A DNA stretch of 64,000 nucleotides from Methanocaldococcus infernus ME (GTDB taxonomy: Archaea > AGJL01 > Methanococci > Methanococcales > Methanocaldococcaceae). The notes under the pieces are model-generated. The model saw only the letters and a program-made list of their open reading frames with translations, searched no databases and was not told the origin of the DNA. A program made the translations under genes and the position numbers. This document shows, in pieces, positions 8,556 to 18,311 of the stretch. Every line of letters starts with the position of its first letter. Position 1 is the first letter of the stretch. The DNA is taken from the NCBI RefSeq assembly GCF_000092305.1, contig NC_014122.1, positions 186,001-250,000 on the forward strand, in the 5' to 3' direction.

Positions 8556-9697
8556 AGAAATAGCCTTTTTATAACCATTGTAGCATAACTACCTTTCTTT
8601 AAAAAGTATTCTAACTCAACCTTTCTTTTCCCTCTGTAGATTTCATCCTCTTTAACTGAATATCTAAAGTCCTTTGGCTCCATTAGGATGTCTCTCCTTG
8701 TATAGACAAATTTCCCAAAGATTTTAGCTCTATCTAAGTCCTCTAACCTTATCCCTTCCCTCTTTAAAACTCTATCTATTATCTTCCTCTCCTCTTCATT
8801 ATAGTTAGAGTCTAAAGCTATAGTTGGGAAATCTTTAAACTCCAGCTCTTCCTTAAGCTCCTTAAAAAATAGAAGGGTGCCACACTCATAGTTATAGTAG
8901 AGGGGTTCATTAACTTTATTTTTTAAAATTTCCTTTACACACTCATTCCATAGATAACTTTGATAAGCTGCTAAAAAGAGCTTTTTTAGTCTATCATCTA
9001 TATATGTTAAAGCTTTCTTGAAGTCATTACTCTCTTTTAACTCTTTAATAATATTAACATAAAGCTTAGCTCTAATATCCTTATTCTTTATATAATCCCA
9101 AATTTTCTCCCAATCTCCCCAATGTTGGTTAACAAATCTTTTAAAATTCTTGATCCTCTTATTCTCAGATTTCTTATACTGAGTTAGAATAATCTTTAAA
9201 GCCTCTTCATAGTTTCCCTTAATTATCTCCTTAACAATAAATTTTTTATTAAAGACACTTCCAAACCTTTGGCTGTCAAAATAGTTAGGAATCTTTTCAA
9301 TATAATTAACATTCTCATAGAATCTCTTTAAATGTTCTTCTCCTAAGTCTCTAACCACTATTTTAAATTTATTTCCCTCTAAGTCCCCAAGTTTTAAGAA
9401 TCTGCTTTCTCCAACAAGTTCAAGCTTTAAATTCTTCTCATTTAAACTTAACTTCCCATACTTCTTAGGGATTGAAATATACTGAATTGTTAAAGCATGT
9501 CTATCCTTAAGCCCACAGTAGCCAATATCCTTTAAAGGAATCTTAAATTTCTTTGATATGTAAGAGAGAGCCTTTAAACACTCTATGTTTCTCTTAGTCA
9601 ATTTATATAAATAGCACTTACTTCCTTTAACCTTATTCAGATCTAAAACTTCCTCAACAATAAAGTCTTCTGGCTTAACTCTTAACTTAACCTTCAA
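8552..9697 (-). CDS. truD: tRNA pseudouridine(13) synthase
   Basis: A protein of about 381 residues beginning MKVKLRVKPEDFIVEEVLDL. GYCGLKDRHALTIQYISI contains the catalytic aspartate of the TruD family. FDSQRFGS and later insert-domain features fit archaeal TruD/Pus7. It makes pseudouridine at tRNA position 13. I take the TTG at 9697 as start: AAAGGTGAG is 4 bases upstream, while the GTG at 9706 would overlap that site. The divergent mptD starts 27 bp away. Confidence 0.92.
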   Translation of the reverse strand: MKVKLRVKPEDFIVEEVLDLNKVKGSKCYLYKLTKRNIECLKALSYISKKFKIPLKDIGYCGLKDRHALTIQYISIPKKYGKLSLNEKNLKLELVGESRFLKLGDLEGNKFKIVVRDLGEEHLKRFYENVNYIEKIPNYFDSQRFGSVFNKKFIVKEIIKGNYEEALKIILTQYKKSENKRIKNFKRFVNQHWGDWEKIWDYIKNKDIRAKLYVNIIKELKESNDFKKALTYIDDRLKKLFLAAYQSYLWNECVKEILKNKVNEPLYYNYECGTLLFFKELKEELEFKDFPTIALDSNYNEEERKIIDRVLKREGIRLEDLDRAKIFGKFVYTRRDILMEPKDFRYSVKEDEIYRGKRKVELEYFLKKGSYATMVIKRLFL

Positions 9698-9723
9698 GTT
9701 TCTCACCTTTTTAGGTGGTAGTG

Positions 9724-10098
9724 ATGAGAGTAGAAGAGAAAGAGCTATTTAAAGAATACTTTAAAAATTTAAGTGATAGAGAAAGAGTTATCTTTGAAGG
9801 AGGAATCTCCTTAGGAACTATATTTCATCAGTTTGTAGGCACTCCAGTAAGTAAAAATAGTAAGTATAGCTTAGAGAGAGCTATAGAAGAGGCTATAAAA
9901 AATCAGCCATGTGTTTATGATGTTAAGGTTAAAATTAATTATGATGGTGAGGAATATATAGAGTTGAGGGGAGATATGCTAGATGTTGAGTTAATGATAA
10001 AGGTTAATAATGTTTTAGGAATCTTTAGGCTTGAGTATATAGAAGAGTTAAACTATCCTTTAATGTATGTAAAGGAGATAAAGGAGGTTAGAGAATGA
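9724..10098 (+). CDS. mptD: Archaeal dihydroneopterin aldolase
   Basis: A protein of about 124 residues of the DUF381 family. Its hallmark is FEGGISLGTIFHQFVGTPVS followed by AIEEAIKNQPCVYDVKV. MptD converts 7,8-dihydro-D-neopterin to 6-hydroxymethyl-dihydropterin in methanopterin synthesis. The open frame extends to a GTG at 9715, but AGGTGGT at 9713-9719 fits the ATG at 9724 as its ribosome binding site. The 3' end overlaps the secreted-protein gene by 4 bp. Confidence 0.88.
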   Translation: MRVEEKELFKEYFKNLSDRERVIFEGGISLGTIFHQFVGTPVSKNSKYSLERAIEEAIKNQPCVYDVKVKINYDGEEYIELRGDMLDVELMIKVNNVLGIFRLEYIEELNYPLMYVKEIKEVRE

Positions 10099-11657
10099 AG
10101 AAGATAATTTTAATATTTACAGCTTTACTTCTCCTCTCCTTTAATTATGCTCTTCAATACAAGTATGCAAGCTCTAAACCTGTAGAAATTGTTTATATTA
10201 AAAATTTGAGGAATTTAAGCTACTCTCCATACATTGATGATAAAGCTTTAACAATCTTCTATATCCCTCTCCCTGATTATGTCCTTGAAGATTGGTATAA
10301 AAAAGTTGAGGATGGAGTTTATGAGATTAAAGAAAATAAGTTAATATTTAACTTCAAGCCAAACCTCTCAGAGAAAAAAACCTTAGATATCATAGGAAGA
10401 TATATTAAAGCCCATGGAGGAACCTTTGTTTATATTGACAAAGCTCCAGCTGGATACAAAGGGGTTTTAGGAACTGGAGTTATATTGAGTGGCTTAGAGA
10501 TAAGTGATAATGGAGACTATGGCTTAGATGTGGCTAAGAGGAAGTTAAGGGTTAATTATAATGAGATTGATAAAATTAAGGCTTTAAAGGTTTCAAAAGC
10601 CCTTGGAATAAATATAAGTTATATAGTCACTGGAGACTCTGGAGTTAAGCTTGTAAAAGAAACTTTCCCAAACCCTTCAGAGATAGGAGAGATTATAGGG
10701 GTTTATTGGTTCCCCTATAGGGGAGATAACTACACTCACCTACAGTATAAGCCAGATGAACTTATAAACTTAATTAAAAAAATTTATCTTGCAACAGATG
10801 ATATAGTTGGGTTAAGCTACTATCCAATTCCTCACTTAGATAAAGCTCCATACACCTTTAGAAATGATCCTATTGGTTATTACTATCCAAAGGTTATACA
10901 CTACAATCCAAGTATTAAGGATTGGGAAGAGGGCTTAGAAAGTGAGAATAAATACTATCATGCTGTTTCTGATGAGCCATATTGGGATGAAAAATATGAA
11001 GAAGTGTCAAAATGGTACTATGAAGGAAATCCTGTACCTTTAGTTAATGAGAGCAAGATGTGGGAGAGATACAAGTATTTCTCAGATTGGTATGTTAAGA
11101 ACTATGCCTATCTCTTAGCTATTGGTTGTGATGCACTCTACTTAGAAAGCTCAGATAAGTATTTATTAAACTTAATCTTAGGAAGGGCTGATAGTGATTC
11201 AAAGATAGTGAATATTAAAAATCTAACTTCTTACTTAATTGTTCCTGGAGAGAGAGGGTTTAAAATAGAGGATGGAGTTCCAATAATAACCTTCCCATCC
11301 CTCTGGAATGAAAGTTATGGAGCAACAGTTATTAATGATGTATATATTAAGCCTGATGATGACTTTGGGGTTTATGTAGCTAAGTTGAGTAGTTATAACA
11401 CAATGTTTATTTATAAGTTGAAAAGAGAAGGAATAAAGGTTATGTCATTTAAAGAGTTAGCTAATTGGTTAGAAAGATACTATAGAAACAGTGTTTATTT
11501 AAAAAATAATACTATTGAACTTAAAGATTACAAAGGGTTTAAGGTTGTTATTTACACAAACAAAAAGATAAAAGAGGTTTATCCTGAAAATTCAACAATA
11601 ATCTATTTGAAAGATAAAATAATAGTTGAGAATGCTAAGAAAATTGTTCTCTCCTAA
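10095..11657 (+). CDS. Secreted protein of unknown function
   Basis: A 520-residue protein with a clear N-terminal signal peptide (MKKIILIFTALLLLSFNYAL). The body is rich in Tyr, Trp and Asp. One stretch, KALGINISYIVTGDSGVKLV followed by FPNPSEIGEIIG, recalls barrel folds that act on glycans, and DEPYWDEKYEEVSKWYY is conspicuously aromatic. I could not assign a family; a deacetylase- or glycosidase-like barrel is only a guess. It overlaps mptD by 4 bp and is cotranscribed with it. Its end overlaps the convergent radical SAM gene by 4 bp. Confidence 0.6.
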   Translation: MKKIILIFTALLLLSFNYALQYKYASSKPVEIVYIKNLRNLSYSPYIDDKALTIFYIPLPDYVLEDWYKKVEDGVYEIKENKLIFNFKPNLSEKKTLDIIGRYIKAHGGTFVYIDKAPAGYKGVLGTGVILSGLEISDNGDYGLDVAKRKLRVNYNEIDKIKALKVSKALGINISYIVTGDSGVKLVKETFPNPSEIGEIIGVYWFPYRGDNYTHLQYKPDELINLIKKIYLATDDIVGLSYYPIPHLDKAPYTFRNDPIGYYYPKVIHYNPSIKDWEEGLESENKYYHAVSDEPYWDEKYEEVSKWYYEGNPVPLVNESKMWERYKYFSDWYVKNYAYLLAIGCDALYLESSDKYLLNLILGRADSDSKIVNIKNLTSYLIVPGERGFKIEDGVPIITFPSLWNESYGATVINDVYIKPDDDFGVYVAKLSSYNTMFIYKLKREGIKVMSFKELANWLERYYRNSVYLKNNTIELKDYKGFKVVIYTNKKIKEVYPENSTIIYLKDKIIVENAKKIVLS

Positions 11658-12487
11658 AAGTCTATTGGCTGATACTTTCTTTTTATTTCTGGGACCTCTG
11701 AAAAAGAGTCATACTTTACATTACTTAAAATAAAGCCATCCATCTCTTTTAGCTGAACCAAGAGACAGCCTTTAATTGTGACATTAGCCTTAGAAATCTT
11801 GTTCATCTCATCCACTAAAAAGAGGAGATCTTTAATACTTCCTAATCTATTTTTGTCAATCTTTAACTTTTCTATAATTTTGTCATTATAGATAATTAGG
11901 TGATGAACCATAATTTCATCTACATTCAACTTAGCTATCTCCATTAAATCCTTCTCATTTACTCCTGGTAGATAGATAGCCCTAACAATGGTGTGAAAAT
12001 ACTTTGAAGCTAACCTGATATTCTCTAAAACTTTATCAACAAAGTTTTTTCCATAAAGCTCTTTATATTTACTTATTGAACTCAAGCTTATCATAACTAT
12101 GTCTAATCCTAAATCCTTAAACTCTTTTAATAACTCTTCATTTAACAAAACTCCATTTGTTTGTAGATCAACCCTCAAACCATAACTTTTTCCAAGCTCT
12201 ATTCCCTTCTTAACCCCCTCAATATCTAATAAAGGCTCCCCATACTGTGAGATAGTTAAAGCTTCAGCTTTGTCTAAGTCTCCATATAAGCCTCTTCTAA
12301 CCTTCTTTAGTTTTGAATAACAGAAAGGGCAATTTAAATTACAGGCTTGGGTAAGCTCTAAGGAGGGATGATGCTCAGGATTCTCTATCTCTAAGTTTAG
12401 CCCTTCACAGCCAATACAGTGCTTAACCACCTTTAACCTCTTAACTATTCTCTCAAGTTTTTCAGCAGTTTCACTTCTTAGTATCAT
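11654..12487 (-). CDS. Radical SAM protein of unknown function
   Basis: A 277-residue protein with the classical C-x3-C-x2-C cluster motif in QACNLNCPFCYSK, preceded by a CIGCEG motif near residue 25 that could hold extra metal. Downstream, TISQYGEPLL, LQTNGVLLNEELLKEFKDLG and MISLSSISKYKELYG follow the radical SAM barrel. The first ATG overlaps the stop of the DUF116 gene by 4 bp, so the pair is likely a functional unit. Substrate unknown. Confidence 0.78.
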   Translation of the reverse strand: MILRSETAEKLERIVKRLKVVKHCIGCEGLNLEIENPEHHPSLELTQACNLNCPFCYSKLKKVRRGLYGDLDKAEALTISQYGEPLLDIEGVKKGIELGKSYGLRVDLQTNGVLLNEELLKEFKDLGLDIVMISLSSISKYKELYGKNFVDKVLENIRLASKYFHTIVRAIYLPGVNEKDLMEIAKLNVDEIMVHHLIIYNDKIIEKLKIDKNRLGSIKDLLFLVDEMNKISKANVTIKGCLLVQLKEMDGFILSNVKYDSFSEVPEIKRKYQPIDF

Positions 12488-13110
12488 TTCAATCTCTCCA
12501 ATTTATATATTAGCTCATTCTTATCTATGACTGTCTCAAAACAGCCATCTTTTAGTAATGCTAATCCCTGAGGAGCTATTCCCTTTCTACTTAACATATT
12601 CATGCCAAAAAATAAATCTCTACTACAGGCTACACCAAAGACTGCATCAGCCCTTTCTTTTAAAAGAATTCTCTTTAAAAAGGTTGATCCTGGGACAATA
12701 TAGACTTTAAAGTTCAGTTTTTCAGAAATCTCTAAGATTTCTCCAATCACACATTTTTTACACTTAACACAGATTAAGCCATTATTATTTAACTTAGCTG
12801 GGCACTTATTATTTCTTAAACAGTGTGGTAAAATTAAAAGTTTCTTTCTTGCATTCTTAAACTTCTCAAAGTAAAACTTATTGTAAAGTTCAACTCCTAT
12901 TAAATAAAAGAGATTTTCAGCATCAAGCCATGAGAAAAACTTAAAGATTATTGGATAAAAGTTATCTAATAGATAGATAGCTAACTTAGGAAAAATTAAT
13001 TTATTTCTCTTAATAAGGAGGTAGCCAGTGATGAAAACAATTAATATAGAGAAGACTAAGAAGATAATGAAGGCTAAGGTTATCAATCCTAATAAATATA
13101 TGATATCCAT
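12484..13110 (-). CDS. DUF116 membrane-anchored cysteine protein
   Basis: About 208 residues. The N-terminus (MDIIYLLGLITLAFIIFLVF) is a membrane segment. A cysteine-rich domain follows with LPHCLRNNKCPAKL and CVKCKKCVIGEI, then VYIVPGSTFLKRIL and GVACSRDLFFG, all DUF116 features. Cysteine spacing suggests an iron-sulfur or zinc site. I choose the ATG at 13110, which has AAGGTG upstream; the frame is open to 13203 but that part is antisense to comB. It is coupled to the radical SAM gene downstream. Confidence 0.75.
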   Translation of the reverse strand: MDIIYLLGLITLAFIIFLVFSILIVFITGYLLIKRNKLIFPKLAIYLLDNFYPIIFKFFSWLDAENLFYLIGVELYNKFYFEKFKNARKKLLILPHCLRNNKCPAKLNNNGLICVKCKKCVIGEILEISEKLNFKVYIVPGSTFLKRILLKERADAVFGVACSRDLFFGMNMLSRKGIAPQGLALLKDGCFETVIDKNELIYKLERLK

Positions 13111-13139
13111 AGGAAAACACCTTCTTAGGGGGAGAAAAT

Positions 13140-13781
13140 ATGATAGATATAGGAGGGAATCAAAAGGTTTCTGTTGTTGTAGATATTTTAAGATTTTCCT
13201 CAACAGTCACAACTTTACTTACATTTGTAGATGAAATATATATAGCTTTATCTGAGAGGGAGAAAGGGATTTACATAGGGGAAAAGTTTGGAGTGAAAAG
13301 AGAAGGCTATGATTATGGAAACTCCCCTATTGAAATCTTGAAAAATAAGGAAGAAATTTTAGAGAGGTATGAGAGAGGAGAGAAGATATTTATAAAAACC
13401 ACAAATGGGACAAGGGTTTTAGAAAGTTTAAAGGCTGAAGAGATATATATAGGAAGTATCTTAAATGCTGAAGCTGTTTCTAAGGTTTCTAACAGCTTCT
13501 CCTTAATCCCCTGCCATACTTTAAAAGGCTTTGCCATTGAAGACTTTATAGGTTGTGGAGTTATAGCCAAATTTAGAGAGGACTTAGATGAATCTGCCTT
13601 ATCTGCTAAGCTGTTAGCTGAAAGAGATTATAGAGAGGTTATAATAAACTCAAGATCAGCTCAAAATTTAAAAGATTTAGGGTATGAGAATGATATTTAC
13701 TTCTGCTTGTTAGAGAATCTATATGATATTGTTGGAAAATATGAGAAAGAGAAGAAGAGGATTGTAAGATGTATGATATAA
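13140..13781 (+). CDS. comB: 2-phosphosulfolactate phosphatase
   Basis: A 213-residue ComB-family enzyme: VVVDILRFSSTVTTLLTF at the N-terminus, a GYDYGNSPIEIL motif, TTNGTRVLE, and IPCHTLKGFAIEDFIGCGVI. ComB removes phosphate from 2-phosphosulfolactate in coenzyme M synthesis. The ATG at 13140 follows GGGGGAG. It is divergent from the DUF116 gene with a 29-bp spacer and overlaps rnp3 by 13 bp. Confidence 0.92.
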   Translation: MIDIGGNQKVSVVVDILRFSSTVTTLLTFVDEIYIALSEREKGIYIGEKFGVKREGYDYGNSPIEILKNKEEILERYERGEKIFIKTTNGTRVLESLKAEEIYIGSILNAEAVSKVSNSFSLIPCHTLKGFAIEDFIGCGVIAKFREDLDESALSAKLLAERDYREVIINSRSAQNLKDLGYENDIYFCLLENLYDIVGKYEKEKKRIVRCMI

Positions 13782-14455
13782 ATAGATTAGAGAGGAGAGA
13801 AGAGTTAGAGTTATTAAAAAAACTTAGATGGAAGGGCTTTGTCTATTACATGTATGACACTGAATTTAGCTTAGAGAAATTTGAGGAGGTTAAAGACACT
13901 GCAGAGTCTTTAAATTTAAAGGTGTTTAGTGGAGTTAAGATAAGGGCTGAAAAGGTTAAAGAGTTGAGAAAGAAGATAAGAAAGTTTAGAAAGAAGTGTC
14001 ATATAGTTATGGTTGAGGGAGGAAATTTAAAGATAAATAGGGAAGCTGTGGAGAGGCATGAGGTTGATATCTTATCAACTCCAGAGTTGAATAGAAAGGA
14101 TAGTGGAATCAACCATGTCTTAGCAAGGTTAGCCTCTGAGCATAGGGTAGCTATTGAGATAAATTTTAATGAACTTCTACATAAAGATGGCTATGAGAGA
14201 GCAAGGACAATAAACTTTTTTAGAAGAAATTTGATGTTGGCTAAGAAGTATAAAGCTCCAGTAGTAATTTGCTCAGATGCTAAAAATATTTATGAAGTTA
14301 AAAGCTTATATGACCTAAGGGCTTTTTTAAACACTCTCACAGAAAGAGAATTTGCTAAGGAAATCTTACTTTATAATAAAAAGATCTGTGAATTTAGAGA
14401 ATATCTAAGTAGAAAGAATGTTATTAGATATGGGGTAGAGGTTGTTGAGGAATGA
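13769..14455 (+). CDS. rnp3: RNase P protein component 3 (Rpp30 homologue)
   Basis: A 228-residue TIM-barrel-like protein with VFSGVKIRAEKVKELRKKI, VEGGNLKINREAVERHEVDI, LSTPELNRKDSGINHVLARL and VAIEINFNELL, which are diagnostic for archaeal Rpp30. It pairs with the Pop5 protein to activate the RNase P RNA in tRNA 5' maturation. It overlaps comB by 13 bp and the following radical SAM gene by 4 bp. Confidence 0.9.
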   Translation: MYDINRLERREELELLKKLRWKGFVYYMYDTEFSLEKFEEVKDTAESLNLKVFSGVKIRAEKVKELRKKIRKFRKKCHIVMVEGGNLKINREAVERHEVDILSTPELNRKDSGINHVLARLASEHRVAIEINFNELLHKDGYERARTINFFRRNLMLAKKYKAPVVICSDAKNIYEVKSLYDLRAFLNTLTEREFAKEILLYNKKICEFREYLSRKNVIRYGVEVVEE

Positions 14456-15960
14456 GAGCTTTAATCTTAGATGGCTACACAGATGAGCCAGCTGGGTTAG
14501 GGGTTCCTCCTTATATTGGGACATATCCAAGGTATGCCTATGGAGTTTTAGATAAGTATAGAGTTGAAACTGACTACATAACAATAGATAAATTTAGAAG
14601 CTCAAAGATAGATTTAGAGAAGTATGATTTACTAATCTGTATCTGTGGCTTTCACACCCCTGGGAAGTATTTAAATGCTAAACCAGCTGATTTAAAAGAG
14701 ATGGCTATTATAGCAAGTAAATTTAATGGAATAAAGATTTTAGGAGGACCAGCAGCTACAAGGTTTGGCTCTTCTCAGATTGGAGGGACATTGAAGGATG
14801 AGAAGAAGTATAAAGAGGTTTTTGATATAGTTGCTGAAGGAGACTTAGAGGCTGTTTTAGAAGACTTTTTAAAATTTGGCTTGGAGAGAGTTGATAATAA
14901 AAGATATAGAAGTTATGAAGAGCTTAGAGAGATAGCTATCAGAGGAGCTAAGATAGTTAAGAAGCATCCAAACTTTCCATATATAATAGCTGAGATTGAA
15001 AGCTATAGAGGTTGTCCAAGAGCTTTATCTAAAGGTTGTTCCTTCTGTGTAGAACCAAGAAGGTTTGGCTTACCAAAATTTAGGGATGAGAAAGATATCT
15101 ATGAGGAGGTTAAAGCTCTCTCTGAGGAAGGGGTTAAATTCTTTAGAGTAGGGAGACAGCCATGTATTTACTCATATAAAGCTATTGATACAGAGAAGGA
15201 AGAGGTTCCTAAGCCAAATGTTGAAGCTATAGAAAAGCTTTTTAAATCCTTAAGCTCTCTAAAGCCAAGGGTTTTACATATAGATAATGCTAACCCTGCA
15301 GTGATAGCAAGGCATGAAGAAGAGAGTAGAGAGATAACAAAAATTTTAGTTAAATATTGCACCTCAGGAAATGTTGCTGCCTTTGGGGTGGAGAGCTTTG
15401 ATGAGAAAGTGATAAAAGCCAATAATTTATTAACAACTCCAGAGGATACATTAAAAGCTATTGAAATTTTAAATGAGATTGGTGGAGAAAGAGGAGAGAC
15501 TGGCTTACCTAAGCTATTGCCAGGGATAAATTTATTGTTTGGCCTAAAAGGGGAGAGCAAGAAAACTTTTAAAATAAATTATGAATATCTAAAGCTAATA
15601 TATGATAAAGGGCTAATGCTGAGAAGGATAAATATTAGGCAAGTTGTTCCCTTCTATAGCACAGATATTAGCTTAAAGGATGTAAAGAAGGCTGAGAAGA
15701 GGAGAGAATTATTTTTATGGTTTAAGAAGAAGATTAGAGAGGAGATAGATAACAAAATGCTAAGGAGAGTAGTTCCAAAGGGAACCATATTAAAAGATGT
15801 TTTTATGGAGGTTAAGAAAGATAACTTATACTTTGGGAGACAGTTTGGAAGCTATCCTTTACTTGTTGGAGTTAAGGATAAAGTGGAGTTAAAAAAATTC
15901 TATGATGTTAAAGTTGTTGATTATGGAATGAGATCTATAACTGGGGAAATATATTTATGA
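14452..15960 (+). CDS. Large radical SAM protein with N-terminal cobalamin-binding-like domain
   Basis: A 502-residue protein. Residues 1-150 form a B12-binding-like Rossmann domain (KILGGPAATRFGSSQIGG). The radical SAM cluster motif is atypical, RGCPRALSKGCSFC (C-x7-C-x2-C), followed by FFRVGRQPCIYSY and a barrel with HIDNANPAVIARHEEES. A C-terminal TRAM-like segment ends at ITGEIYL. The family is conserved in methanogens, function unknown. Its last codons lie inside the reading frame of the glf remnant (see 15941). Confidence 0.75.
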   Translation: MRALILDGYTDEPAGLGVPPYIGTYPRYAYGVLDKYRVETDYITIDKFRSSKIDLEKYDLLICICGFHTPGKYLNAKPADLKEMAIIASKFNGIKILGGPAATRFGSSQIGGTLKDEKKYKEVFDIVAEGDLEAVLEDFLKFGLERVDNKRYRSYEELREIAIRGAKIVKKHPNFPYIIAEIESYRGCPRALSKGCSFCVEPRRFGLPKFRDEKDIYEEVKALSEEGVKFFRVGRQPCIYSYKAIDTEKEEVPKPNVEAIEKLFKSLSSLKPRVLHIDNANPAVIARHEEESREITKILVKYCTSGNVAAFGVESFDEKVIKANNLLTTPEDTLKAIEILNEIGGERGETGLPKLLPGINLLFGLKGESKKTFKINYEYLKLIYDKGLMLRRINIRQVVPFYSTDISLKDVKKAEKRRELFLWFKKKIREEIDNKMLRRVVPKGTILKDVFMEVKKDNLYFGRQFGSYPLLVGVKDKVELKKFYDVKVVDYGMRSITGEIYL

Positions 15961-16696
15961 AAAAGTTTTTCTAAACTATACAAGAAAACAGTGGGACTTA
16001 GAGCCTGAAGAACTTATGGGAGTTACTGATAGAGTTCCTATTTTAATATCAAGAGATGATAGATATTTTCAAGATAAATATCAAGTAATGCCTAAAGAAG
16101 GTTATACAAAAATGTTTGAAAGAATGTTAAGTAGTAAAAATATTAAAATTATGCTAAACACCGATTATAAAGAAATAGTTAAAATTGATTTTGATGAAGG
16201 GAAAGTTTATTTGTTTAACAATGAGTTTAAAGGAATATTTATATATACTGGAGAAATTGATTATTTTTTTAATTACAAGTATGGAAAACTACCATATAGA
16301 AGTTTAAGATTTAAGTTTATTGAGTTAGATAAAAAATTTTATTTAGATACTGCTACTGAAAATTTTCCTAATGAATATGAATTTACGAGAATAACAGAGT
16401 TCAAGCACTTTTATAAAAGTGTTAATGATGGGAATATAAATAAAACTATTATAGTTGAAGAATATCCAGAAAAATATAATGAAGAAAATGAACCTTACTA
16501 TCCAATTCCAAAAAAGGAATATTTAGAAATTTATGAAAAATATAAAAAAGAAGTAAGTAATCTAAATAATAAATTCAGAAATATTAAATTTTATTTTGTT
16601 GGAAGATTGGCAGAGTATAGATATTACAATATGGATAAGGTTGTAGAGAGAGCTTTAGAAGTGTTCGAAGAAATAAAAGAAGGTGAAAAAAAATGA
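15941..16696 (+). pseudogene. glf: C-terminal remnant of UDP-galactopyranose mutase
   Basis: The frame is open from 15941 after a TAA at 15938. Read from there it gives GKYIYEKVFLNYTRKQW and then ELMGVTDRVPI, SRDDRYFQDKYQVMPKEGYT and GRLAEYRYYNMDKVVERAL. These are the middle and end of Glf, which makes UDP-galactofuranose. The N-terminal FAD-binding half (about 150 residues) is absent, because the sequence upstream is the radical SAM gene. An internal ATG at 16016 could give 226 residues, but without the FAD domain it cannot be an active mutase. It overlaps the sulfotransferase gene by 4 bp. Confidence 0.85.
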
Positions 16697-17619
16697 AAGA
16701 TAATACTGAATCAAAACTACCTAATTTTTTAATTGTAGGAGCTGCCAAAAGCGGTACTACATCTCTTTATCATTATTTAAAAGAGCATCCTGAGATTTAT
16801 ATGAGTCCTATAAAGGAACCCAAGTTTATTACTTCTAATTTTTTAAAGTTTCCATTTCAAGGAATAGGTGATCATCTTGTAGAAAGAAGCATAATTAAAA
16901 CATGGGAAGACTACACTAAACTATTTTCTAAGGTAAAAAATGAAAAAGCTATTGGTGAGGCTAGTGCAGATACCCTATACTACTATAAGAACAGTATAAA
17001 ATACATTAAAAAATATTTAGGAGAACCAAAAATAATAATAATTTTACGTAATCCAATAGATAGAGCATTTTCTGCTTATTTACATTTACTAAGAGATAAT
17101 AGGGAATACTTAACATTTGAAGAAGCTTTAAAAGTAGAAAAAAAGAGAATAAAGCTAAATTGGGATTTTATATGGCACTATAAAAATGTAGGATTCTATT
17201 ATAAGCAGGTAAAAGCATATATGAAATATTTTTCAGAAGTTAAGATATATTTATATGATGACCTCAAAAAAGATACTCTTAAAGTTGTTCAGGACATATA
17301 CAAATTCTTAGAAGTTAATGATTCATTTGTACCTACAAGTATAAAAATAAAGTTTAATGTTTCTGGTATTCCTAAAAATAGATTTTTGCATCGTTTTTTA
17401 ACACAACCCAATCCCTTAAAAAGTGTTATTAAACCTTTTGCGAAAGCTTTGATCCCTAAAGACATGAGAGAAAAGATCATGAATAAACTGATCCAGATAA
17501 ATCTTGAAAAGTTACAAATGAAGCCAGAAACAAGATCATACTTAAAAAATCTTTATAGAAAAGATATATTACGACTACAAGATGTAATTGAAAGAGATTT
17601 ATCTCATTGGTTAAAATAA
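16693..17619 (+). CDS. PAPS-dependent sulfotransferase 1
   Basis: A 308-residue cytosolic-type sulfotransferase. The 5'-phosphosulfate loop is FLIVGAAKSGTTSLYHYL and the 3'-phosphate motif is IIILRNPIDRAFSAYLHLLR. IGEASADTLYY fits the acceptor-side region of heparan-type enzymes. The likely acceptor is a surface glycan, since it is joined by a 4-bp overlap to the glf remnant (inference). It contains CpG dinucleotides (for example in AGCGGTACT and TTACGTAAT) that are rare in the core genes here, a sign of transfer. Confidence 0.85.
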   Translation: MKDNTESKLPNFLIVGAAKSGTTSLYHYLKEHPEIYMSPIKEPKFITSNFLKFPFQGIGDHLVERSIIKTWEDYTKLFSKVKNEKAIGEASADTLYYYKNSIKYIKKYLGEPKIIIILRNPIDRAFSAYLHLLRDNREYLTFEEALKVEKKRIKLNWDFIWHYKNVGFYYKQVKAYMKYFSEVKIYLYDDLKKDTLKVVQDIYKFLEVNDSFVPTSIKIKFNVSGIPKNRFLHRFLTQPNPLKSVIKPFAKALIPKDMREKIMNKLIQINLEKLQMKPETRSYLKNLYRKDILRLQDVIERDLSHWLK

Positions 17620-17675
17620 ATAATCTATTGTTCTACAGATCATGTGCTCGTAATTAATATGTATACTATCTTCAT
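17620..17675. other. Gap between sulfotransferase 1 and the IS remnant
   Basis: A short AT-rich spacer after the sulfotransferase stop. I see no gene or clear terminator; it abuts the left inverted repeat of the degenerate IS. Confidence 0.4.
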
Positions 17676-17922
17676 GAGGTTGTCGAAAATTAAAAATTGA
17701 TTATTATTGATTTATTACTTGATATTACTCTTATTAAAGTTTGTATGTTGTGAACTATCTATATTATATTAATACATTTCATTCTCCAATCTTACTGATA
17801 ATTTTAAGTAGATTTTTTCCGTCTTGACCATATCTACTATCCCAAACAGCTGAAGTTATAGAAATTAAACCATAATCTTTATAATAACAAAGCTAAGATT
17901 GAAAGTTTATCATGAATTTGTT

Positions 17923-18135
17923 TTATTTAACCTTCTTTTTTGTAATATACATCAATCTGTTTATGGTAGCTCCGGTAGAATCTGATATATATAGCTTATC
18001 TGAACTTTTTAGAAGTTTATCAATTATTTCGTAAGTAATAGGGAGAATTTTAGATAAATCTTCTAAAGTAATTCTTTTAAATGACCTACCAAACGTAGAA
18101 TGGTCAATATACGGATTAAACAGAGTTTTTGACAA
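17923..18135 (-). pseudogene. Transposase fragment (DDE, IS5/IS4-like)
   Basis: The longest surviving open piece of the transposase, 70 codons, containing KLYISDSTGATINRLMYITK. Upstream and downstream homologous pieces are separated by stop codons. It encodes neither a complete N-terminal domain nor the later catalytic residues, so it is inactive. Confidence 0.7.
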
Positions 18136-18311
18136 TGTTTCTAAATCTCTTAAACTTATTTTAAGGATAAATTTTATAATAAAGGCTGATATATACTGAT
18201 TATATGATAATAAAGGATTTCTACCGACTCTACTAAACTTATTTTTGGATTCACCAAGTTAGTTATGGATAAAATTAAAATACAAGTTTGACGTAAATCA
18301 AAAAGTGAGCA

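Noticed and set aside
13028-13234. Short plus-strand frame before comB
   Set aside because: It overlaps DUF116 and comB in other frames and has no recognisable domain.
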